This document shows positions 56,171 through 64,000 of a stretch of DNA of 64,000 nucleotides, in pieces; positions within the stretch are counted from its first letter, which is position 1, and the number at the start of each line of letters is the position of its first letter. Position numbers and translations under genes: made by a program. Location: assembly GCA_038049695.1 (NCBI GenBank), contig CP142458.1, positions 64,947,501 through 65,011,500 of the forward strand, read 5' to 3'. Below the pieces are notes generated by a model. That model was not told the DNA's origin. It ran no database searches and was given only the letters and a program-made list of their open reading frames with translations. The stretch comes from Cinnamomum chago. Lineage: Eukaryota > Streptophyta > Magnoliopsida > Laurales > Lauraceae.

Positions 56171-56916
56171 CAGGCAAAAAATAGCATTGCCAAAGTGATG
56201 GGATCATTCAAGCATTTTAGGATTACAAAATGGCAAGCCCCTCGAACCATGTTCATCAAAGTGATTACAGTTTTTGTCACATCTATCCCAAATGCCAGAA
56301 AACACCCCAATTCGACTCCCATTTCTTATCATCAAAACAATTGAAGAAAAACAGAAGAGATTAATAAAGAGAGATACTGAGAAGTGGATCATAACTTTGT
56401 TTTGAGGGCCAACCATTGGTCGTTTCACCAAGAGGGAGAGTCATTGGGCGTTTCACAGAGGGAGAGCAAGAGAAAGAGGAGGAGGTGAAGCTCTCAATTT
56501 TCTGTTTTTAGGCGATATATGAGGGGAAGAATCAAGAAAAGAGAGGAAACATCGAGAGACCCTTTTTTCTCTTGGGGCTTCAAGCAGGGGATTGAGCATG
56601 AAGGAAGCAAGCAGGTCGATAAAGAGGTGGAAGTAGGAGGTGAAACTGTGGCTTTTATATTATGGAATAGAAAGAGTGGACTTCAAACGGTTTTAAATGT
56701 GTATTGACTGCATGATTTTATATCTGTATTTCTGATGGAACAAATCTTTTGAGCAGTGCTCGACTCCAGCGGTTGGTTTTTCCTTCAAAAATTGAGTGGC
56801 CACTTGTAAAGTGTTTTCCTATAAAATCCAGGGGAAATGTCTTAAAAAGAATTTTCTTTTTATTAAAAAAAAAACTTTCAAAGAAAATAAACTTTGATTG
56901 TTATCTATATATTTAT
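56166..56916. other. Spacer between the nested stack and the LTR remnant
   Basis: Purine-rich in the middle (56,430-56,650), with a 62-codon + frame (56,519-56,707) that has no recognisable motif. No gene supported. Confidence 0.35.
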
Positions 56917-57700
56917 CCAAGTGGGAGAATGTTAGATTTTTCATGTGGATGTGGGTTTACATAGATCGGCCTCTTCAAAATCCAGATATGGACCTTGAAT
57001 TTGTTACGAGCAGGCTGAACTAGCCATTCTGGCATAATGAGGGCTATGGTACACATCAAAAAACTATTTTACCATATCTAGTTAATTGTGTTGGGAAGAC
57101 GAAAGGTTTCTTAGAGTAAAACTCTACCTCAAGGTGGAAAGGAGATTTTTTTGTAACAGCCCAACTGCATCCAACACAATATTGTCTGCTTCGGGTTAGA
57201 GGGACAGCTTCTCCTCACGGCTTTGTTTCTGAGTAAGAGGCATAACTTAACTCAAAACGCATCATGCTAGAATTGGAGAGCGCCTTCACTTATAGCCCAT
57301 TCTCTGGACAGCCTCATGAATGATGTGGGACTTCACAATCCCCCATAGTCAATACCATTTGTAACCAGCCTAACTGCATCCAACACAATATTATCCGCTT
57401 TGGGTCAGAGGCACAACTTAAACCATCACGGCTTTGTTACTGAGTTAGAGGCACAACTTCACTAAAAACGCATCATGCTAGAATTGGAAAGCGCCTTCAC
57501 TTATAGCTCAGTCTTTGGATAGCCTCATGACCAATGTGGGACTTCACACTTTTCATCTCACCTTAAGGCTATATAAAGGAGTCTTGGTCCCTATTCCCAC
57601 CACCCGAACTTATCATCTCTTCAATGAAGCTGCAGAATTGGTAGAGGGAAGAAGGTTAGCTCTTAGTGAATTTTTTGTCAAAAGCTTCAATGCAAGTATG
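56917..57700 (+). mobile_element. Copia-type LTR remnant
   Basis: A purine tract CCAAGTGGGAGAA (56917-56929) runs into TGTTAGATTTTTCATGTGG (from 56930), the PPT/LTR junction pattern of a + strand Copia. A TATA-like CTATATAAAGGAG lies at about 57,570. No interior coding survives to the left. The LTR is interrupted by a SMART-like element (57152-57548). The right end is approximate. Confidence 0.6.
57152..57548 (-). mobile_element. SMART/TRIM miniature LTR element (copy 4)
   Basis: Two LTRs (57152-57337 and 57360-57548) begin TGTAAC(A/C)(A/G)CC and end GTGGGACTTCACA in + reading. They are separated by only 22 bp containing the reversed purine tract (ATCCCCCATAG) and a reversed primer binding site core (AATACCATT). 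The flanks TTTTT and CTTTT match at four of five positions. It is inserted in a Copia LTR. Both LTRs share CATCCAACACAATATT and AAAACGCATCATGCTAGAAT. Confidence 0.82.
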
Positions 57701-58035
57701 TTTTATTTGTTTCTCAACTATTCCGTCTTACAGAAGTACATGGGTGTGGATTATATAAATTGCTTACATAATAAAAAAATGTTTCTCAAAATTTAAACTA
57801 AATTAGAACAAGAATAAATAACAGATAAAACCAACCTTACATGAGAATCATCCATGCCAAATTAATTATTAGGATTCTAAACTAAAAAAACACTACCAAT
57901 AACATAACAACAACAACAACAACAAAAATTAAGAGAGATAGAGAAGAAGAACAAAGACATGTTCCTAATCCATTCACCCTACACAGTAACAAATTTGTCT
58001 CTCTTCTATGTATCTTGGTAGTGTAGCAAACACAT

Positions 58036-60102
58036 TCAAGTCTTCTTGTTGGGCTCAAAAACATACTTGATAATTGAGTCCTTGATTGAAAGCAAACTTG
58101 GGAACTCTTGTTTTAGCTTTGATGCATCCAATTCGTTGTTACTCCTAGGGGCCACTATCACCTTTGCCTGTTCTTCCAAGTTGAAGTTCTCCCACTTGAA
58201 GTTTGGATCAATGTAGTTCCTGTACATCTCCAAAATTTCATTGTGGCTGACCACGCCTGGATTGGTGAAGTTATAGATCCCCCTCAAGTTTCTTTTCGCC
58301 ATTTCGATGGAGATTGGTAGGAGCTCGTCTAGCACAGTCATGCTATTTGGTATGTTGACGACTTTGTTGTAGCGGGATATTTTAGTGATGAAGTTGCGAG
58401 GATTGTTCAAATCAGATGAGATAGGCATCCGGACTCGGAGGGTGCACACGTTGTCATATTCCCTCAAGAGCTCCTCCACCTATGAAACCATCAAGAAAGA
58501 ACAGAATTTGATCAGTCATTTATGTGTAAAGAGTAATCATCAATGCAAGTAACTATCATTAATTATTATTACCATGGCCTTGGTCTTGGAATAGAAGGAT
58601 CCAGTGAAATTTGGCTTGTCCTCTTCCTTGAATCCAATTCCAGATCCTTCAGGATGCTCTTTGTCATACTCAAATATGCAACCAGTGGCAAAATTGATCA
58701 TGAGAAGGCCTTTTCCCTTGCAAACATCTGCAAGAGTAAGCGTCCCAACGACGTTTGCTCGAATTGTTTCAGGCTTATGAGACTCACACCAATCAACGTT
58801 TGGGCGACCGGTCACACCCGCAGCATTGAAAACATGTGTGGGCTTCACTCTCCTTATGTCCTCTGCAATGGCCTTCCTATCTTCCAACCTCCCTCTTCCA
58901 TACTCAAAATGTATCCCCCCTTTGTTACAAAGCTCCCCAAGTAGTCCACCTATCCACCCTGTCCTTCCATAGATCAAGAACTTAAGCCCCTCCTTCTCGC
59001 CTTCAGATGTGAGGCTTGCAGTACTGAGAAACTCAGCCAAGCAGGCATCATCACAGCCAAGGCCCGTCGTTGTCATTCTGGGGTGAGGGATGAGTGCACC
59101 ACTAACATCCCCCCACCAATCTGGATTTTTGGTGTACCAATCTATTGTCCTTTTAAGGCCTTCTTCCCATTGTGTGGTCTCTTGCCATCCCAAATTCTTG
59201 AGCTTTTGATCATCCAGGAAATAGCGTTTGTCATTAAATGGACGGTTCTCGACGAACTTGATCACTTTGTTTGGATCCAAATTGAAAAGTTTGCACACAT
59301 CCTGGGCCACATCGAGTACGCATCTCTCTTTCTTAGTACCAATGTTGTACACATGCCCAAGAGCTCCATGATGGAGGATCATTTCGAAGGCCTCTGCCAC
59401 ATCCTCACAGTACAAGTAGCTCCTTACATTTGATCCATCACCATGGATAGGTAGTGGCTGCCCCCTCATTGCTAGTAGGATTAATTTTGGGATTAATTTT
59501 TCAGGGAATTGATTTGGACCATAGACATTGTTTCCGCGTGTTGTGATTGTGGGCAGACCATAGGATTGGCGGTAGGCCATGACCAGCATCTCAGCACCTG
59601 CTTTAGTCGCAGAGTAGGGGTTGGTAGGGAGGAGTTGGGAGGCCTCATGGTTGCCCACATCAGCATATACATCAGTCTCTCCATAGACCTCATCTGTGCT
59701 CACATGGATGAACCGATCGATCTGGCGGGTCACCTTGCACGCCTCGAGAAGGACATGGGTCCCATAGATGTTATTGTTTGTGAATTCAAATGAGTTACCA
59801 AATGAATTATCAACATGGGTCTGTGCTGCAAAGTGCATTATGGTGTCAATATCCTCAGCCACTAGAAGGTGATTCACAAGGTCTGCACTTGCAATGTCAC
59901 CCTTGACAAACTTGAAATTTGGGGAGGACCTAGCTGGGATCAGGTTCTTCAGACTTGAACAGTAGTCAAGCTTGTCAAGTGCCACAATCTTGTAATCAGG
60001 GTAGTTCCTTATCAGACGGTTGGTCACATGGGAAGCAATGAAACCGGCTGCGCCAGTTATCAGGATGGACATTGGAGTGTACTTATCTGGTTGTTGTGAC
60101 AT
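58036..60102 (-). CDS. RHM: UDP-L-rhamnose synthase (RHM), bifunctional
   Basis: Two coding exons (60102-58573 and 58479-58036) separated by a 93-bp GT-AG intron encode 510 + 147 = 657 residues. The N-terminal half (about 10-340) is the UDP-glucose 4,6-dehydratase: NAD-binding GAAGFIA (17-23), STDEVYGE with T136-D137-E138, and Y163-x3-K167 (YSATK). The C-terminal half (about 373-657) is the 3,5-epimerase/4-reductase: NADPH-binding GRTGWIGG (379-386), TGRPNVDWCE (431-440) and Y504-x3-K508 (YSKTK). The end, FEPNKKT, is family-typical. Together they convert UDP-glucose to UDP-L-rhamnose in the cytosol for pectin RG-I and rhamnosides. The linker between domains (341-372) is shorter than in Arabidopsis RHM1. 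The first ATG (MSQQPDKYTP) adds a few residues over MxxYTPKN starts but is in frame, and no upstream ATG competes. The gene appears intact. Confidence 0.97.
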
Positions 60103-60793
60103 TCTTCTCTTTTTCCCTTGCCTTACCTTCTCCTATTTTGAACCTAAGCTGGCTTAGGAGTACTATATTTGCATACCAAGAAAAATGAGATTGTAATCTA
60201 AAGATGATGGAGCCATTGAATTAAAACTATCTCCATTCATCATAAACATAAAATTGTGAGATCCCCATATATGCAAGAAAGATTATTTCAATTCAATTGT
60301 GATCAATCCCACTAAGCCTCAATGTGATGTGGGCAAGTTGCAATCCACATGGATGAGGAAGGGGGTAGTTGAACATGGTTGATTCTTCTCACATGCACCG
60401 CTATAATTTACTATAGTGGTAGCATGTAAAATTTCCTAACAGTAGATCCTATATGGAAAACATGATCCTCAAATGTTAGGAGTAATCCATGTGTTGCCAT
60501 GCCATGTAGTATGTACATCCGGGGTCCATGGTTTTGTGATCTAGATAATGATGGGTCCCAATGGATTAACAATCCCTTAAAAGTCAAATAGAAAGGATGA
60601 CCCAATGTAGCTATCATTCGGCCTTCTTCTCCTTGTGTTTTACTCCAAAGGCCATCAAATTAATGAAGACTGTCCCATATTCCCATCTAAGATGGACCAA
60701 ATCATATCACAATATAATCACAGAAACATGACCCATAAGCACATTTGGGTTCTCAAATTTGTGAAGAGAAAATAAAACTTAGAGAGAGGAGAG

Positions 60794-60855
<62 letters not shown>

Positions 60856-60862
60856 ACTTACA
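60103..60862 (-). promoter_or_regulatory. Probable RHM 5'UTR intron with CT tract at its donor
   Basis: On the minus strand, a pyrimidine-rich, CT/CTT-rich leader (61,070-60,870) runs into ATATATGTAAGTGC, a consensus donor (GT at 60861-60860). It is followed at once by a (CT)n tract (60854-60798 pure, ragged to 60782). A possible acceptor (AGCTTAG, at about 60,145) lies some 45 nt before the ATG. A 5'UTR intron is known in RHM genes as I recall, but splicing here is inferred. Confidence 0.5.
60782..60854. repeat. (AG)n microsatellite upstream of RHM
   Basis: A pure AG tract from about 60798 to 60854, with interrupted GAGAGGAGAGAG to the left. A (GAA)n tract follows at about 60,944-60,966. 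On the transcribed strand these read CT and TTC. Confidence 0.95.
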
Positions 60863-61592
60863 TATATATTATATAGATAGATGTTGTTGGGGTGGTGGTG
60901 GGGTTGTAGGAGTTGTTTGTGGCTGAAATGGTTGGATGACGAAGAAGAAGAAGAAGAAGAAGAAGAGAAGAAAGGATCTCGTTTCCTCAAAGTGAAAGAA
61001 TTATAGGGAGTGCAAGGAAGCTGTAGAAGTCGTAGTAGTGGGTTTGTAGAGGGAGATAAGAGTAATGTGGAGAAGATCCGGAATGTGTAAAAGGTTGTTA
61101 GAAAGAAATGAGACTCGTGGTATTGAATACTTGTCCGAATAAAGAGGCATGCAAATGGGAGGACTAAATCAGTAGTAGTACATATAGATCTGACTCGTTT
61201 TTTAGCAACTGTCTTGGGAGTTATCCGAACCCTGAATTGCCTGGTTGGGACTGAGTCATGTTGGTGTGTCAAATGAGTCAGATTGGATCTAGTGCTGCTG
61301 ATCATTTTGTTTGGTCAATTGCAAGTATGATTCAGACCATACATGATTCAGACCATGCTCATCAACCCATTTTTATTTATCTGGTTGGAAATGTCACCCT
61401 GAATCCAACCCAGAAATAAAAAGAAGCCACTTGAATCATGTAATCTTGGGTTGGGTTAAGGTAGAGTTGGTGAGTCGGGTCAAGAATTGCATCCCTTTCA
61501 TTTGCCGGCTTCTGCCTACACAAAGTCTATTGTCACAGACAATTAAGAAAGACATCCTTTTTAGAGATCTGATCCAAGTGGCCTACATAATC

Positions 61593-61756
61593 ATACACTA
61601 GCTTAACGACCTGTCCTAATCACGGGCATGCACGAAGAGATAGGATTCTATGTATGTTATAAAGGGGGGAGATGATACACTAGCTTAAAGACCCGTCCTA
61701 ATTACGGGTATACATGAAGGTATATGATTCTGTGTATGTTAGAAAGAGGAAAGATG
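61593..61756. repeat. 82-bp tandem duplication
   Basis: Two adjacent units beginning ATACACTAGCTTAA(C/A)GACC (61593-61674 and 61675-61756) with about 85-90 percent agreement by eye. Confidence 0.85.
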
Positions 61757-62545
61757 AGAGTTTATAAGTAGGGGAAGTATATTAATGGAAAGTGAAGGGC
61801 GAGTATGTTAGCAGTTGTAGAAACCAAAAATAACATGTTAGTAGTAGTTGTAGAAATCGAAAATAACTTCTAGTCAAAATTAGATTCAAAACCTTCTAAC
61901 TTAATATATTATAATGGGTTGTGACATGTGTTAGTGCCTTAGGATGCAACTTGGGTGGGTTGGATTTGATATTGAGCCCAGCCAAGCCTGGCTCAAATTT
62001 TATTTTGGTGGAGTCTAGGGGTGGCAAACAGGTTCGATCGCATCAAAATCGCGGTTGGCTTGACTTGGGTTGTCTAGAGGTGAAGGTCAACCTGTATCCA
62101 ATCCATTTTTTAAAATGGGTCAAGTAGCCGAACCTGATCTTACCCAATTTATAGATTCTTTATATAATGTATATGCATCTACGTACATATCATATTGTAT
62201 ATTCAATGTATTTAAAATAATACACATACGTGTATTCACAATTCAGGTGCCATGGGTTGAAAACAAAGTACACAAGCCTGAACTTCAACCCAACTCAAAT
62301 TCCACGTGGGTTTCAAAATTCTGGCCGGAACCTGACTAAAACCCAAATAAGGTGAACCAAGAATTTCCATTTTTCAAAGGTTGGGGTTGGGCCGACCCAA
62401 GTAAGTTGCACCTTACCAAGTGCCGTGGTGGCTTAATTATTGTTGGGCCTGATAAAAGCCCTAAGCCCACAACATATAGGAATAGGCTTATGTAGTACTT
62501 TGTACGTGTTGAGCCATTCAAGGGAGTCGATTAAACTATTCTATA
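61757..62545. other. Intergenic, hAT-like GGGTC-rich text
   Basis: CTAGGGGTGGCAAACAGG at about 62,007 looks like one end of a hAT-like MITE, with GGGTTGG/CAACCC-rich text to about 62,400. I could not find the other end or a target duplication. No gene is seen. Confidence 0.35.
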
Positions 62546-62549
62546 CGCA

Positions 62550-62707
62550 TGCATGATATTGTCCGCTTTGCCCCATGGGCCTCATGATTTTGTTTCTGAT
62601 GGGCCTCAACCCATCAAAAGACCTCATGCAAGATAAGAGTGTAAGCTCTATATATAATCACATTCACTTTCCTCTCTTTATTCAATGTGGGATTTCGGAG
62701 TGTCACA
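62550..62707 (-). mobile_element. Possible solo LTR of a SMART-like element
   Basis: ATATTGTCCGCTTTG, then CTCTATATATAATCAC, then AATGTGGGATTTCGGAGTGT ending CACA follow the same order as the LTRs of copy 4 (ATATTATCCGCTTTGGG ... ATGTGGGACTTCACA). No partner or primer binding site is nearby. Confidence 0.45.
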
Positions 62708-63137
62708 TCTAAAGAAAAATATACACTTGCGCACTGTACATTAAAACTAGTCTCAAAGGTATGCGGTTGAATGTTTTCCTATATATAATAGTGTATTATA
62801 CTATTTTTTTGCAACAGATACACATGTTTTTATACATGAGTCAGGTATCTCAGGCAAACATCAATTACCTGAAATTAAAACTCAAATCCAACCTAAATTC
62901 CTAATCTGTTTCAAATTCGAGCAAGCTCAACCTAAATCTCACTTTTAATTATTACCTAGGATGGGCCATGTTGGTTCGCGTTTGGCTCATCCAAAGTTAA
63001 ACTCCTAGGGTTGGGTTGGTGAATTGTTTCACTAAAATAGGGTGAGTGTTAATCCATGTGGATTATTAAGTATGAGAGGGAAATTCAGGTAAGCTTTGGG
63101 TCGGCTAATTTGAGCTAACTCGATGGGAATAAGGCCT

Positions 63138-64000
63138 TCAAATCAACTGCAAGATTAGCATAAAACACCTAAATTGATTCTTATCAATGATAAAAATTAG
63201 ACACTTGATGATACCAAGTCTCACTTGAGAGCTAGATCCATAAGACATCTTCCCAAGCTCATGAGCAAACACATTTACATTTCTAAAAATATGGGCAAAG
63301 CAGATCTCTTTAAACTTGGAGCTTGAGTCTTTGATATCTAACAAAATAGGATGGATTGACCAATTCATCGACCCATTAATGGCTCGAATCACCTCACAGG
63401 CGTCCGACAAAAGATGGATCTTATGGAATCCCCACAAATTAGATTTGTGTAGCTTATGGAGAATTGCCCTTGCCTCAGCTTCTTTTGGAGAGTTAACCTT
63501 GGGACCATCGACGAATCATGCATGCACCCAAGAACCATCAAACCAAATAGCATAGTCAAAGCCCAATTTTCCATCCACGACTCTAAATGAGGCGTATGTA
63601 AACACCTGAGCCTTGGCCCTTGTGTACCTCAAACTCAAATCCTTGTGATTGTTTGAGGATTCTTGATGATCCTCTTTAGTCTTGCCCATTGATTCACAAA
63701 TCAAACGGCAAGCATATAGGATTGTGGAAATGGGCTTAATTTTTGTGCCCCTAAAAGTAAAATCATTTATGGTTTTCCACAAGGCCCACCAAAAAGCCAA
63801 GACCCATGATTTAATTTGAGGATGGATTGGAGGGCTCATCAATTGGTTAAACTTTATAAAAGAAATCCACCAATCCCTAATTATAGAGGACCCATGGGAT
63901 GCAAAAGATACAAACCAACCCGCCCTAGCATGATCACATAGAAAGAGAGCATGCTCCACAAATTCTTCTGATTTTATGCAAATAGGGCCGCAGGCCTAAT
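63138..64000 (-). mobile_element. LINE ORF2 3' part (zinc domain + RNase H), cut by the window edge
   Basis: The minus-strand frame reads EHALFLCDHARAGWF (end of the LINE zinc-binding domain), then an RNase H-like domain with FDGSW near 63,530, PKEAEARAILH, LLSDACEVIRAI and FRNVNVFAHELGKMS (the R/N...AH-x-L motif). A single in-frame TGA at 63,516-63,518 sits between DGSWVHA and FVDGPKV; otherwise the frame is open from 63,959 to 63,138. The upstream reverse transcriptase would lie beyond 64,000. It could also be a stand-alone RNase H-like gene derived from a LINE, but the stop argues for a decaying copy. Confidence 0.8.

Noticed and set aside
56519-56707. 62-codon + frame in purine-rich sequence
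   Set aside because: No recognisable domain, low complexity, and no splice or homology support.

Overview
This window is nuclear DNA from a flowering plant. It has GT-AG introns, plant-type genes (a RING-H2 ATL ubiquitin ligase, a UDP-rhamnose synthase, an EXS membrane protein), Copia and SMART retroelements, plant L1 LINEs, an AU-type SINE tail and MITEs. The very long, repeat-filled introns (up to about 6.3 kb) suggest a woody species with a medium-to-large genome, perhaps a magnoliid or other early-diverging lineage. That placement is inference; nothing here fixes the species.

Layout. (1) 1-22,196: an EXS-domain gene on + with 13 coding exons (ATG 1659, stop 22,194-22,196). Its flank and introns hold three tiny SMART/TRIM retroelements, a retroposed U2 snRNA fragment, two hAT-like MITEs, a fold-back MITE, a LINE remnant, a broken Copia element and a perfect (AG)68 tract. 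(2) 22,197-30,783: gene-poor, with a Tourist-like MITE, an AU SINE tail, a LINE 3' end and an LTR-like scrap. (3) 30,784-32,187: an intronless ATL gene on +. (4) 32,188-35,430: mostly featureless, with two short retroposons, one of them a tRNA-derived SINE with a 14-bp target duplication. (5) about 35,680-56,110: a stack of nested insertions. A decayed + strand Copia holds a MITE in its left LTR, a Mutator-like element (9-bp TSD) in its interior, and in its right LTR a second, minus-strand Copia (39,771-55,992, 5-bp TSD). That second Copia holds a 5.4-kb hAT transposon with a perfect 8-bp TSD, and the hAT holds a LINE scrap. (6) 56,900-57,700: a Copia LTR remnant with a fourth SMART-like element inside. 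(7) 58,036-60,102: a two-exon RHM (UDP-L-rhamnose synthase) gene on -, with a likely 5'UTR intron that begins in a CT repeat. (8) 61,300-64,000: small repeats and the 3' part of a LINE ORF2 running off the window edge.

The three host genes do not form a pathway. RHM makes UDP-rhamnose for pectin and glycosides, ATL is a membrane-anchored E3 ligase, and the EXS protein is a predicted Golgi/ER membrane protein. I found no wholly new biological system. The notable signals are the SMART family, the U2 retropseudogene, the two possible splice acceptors in the EXS gene of which only the downstream one avoids a stop, the insertion stack with readable target duplications, and a block that repeats a host/LTR junction inside the element.
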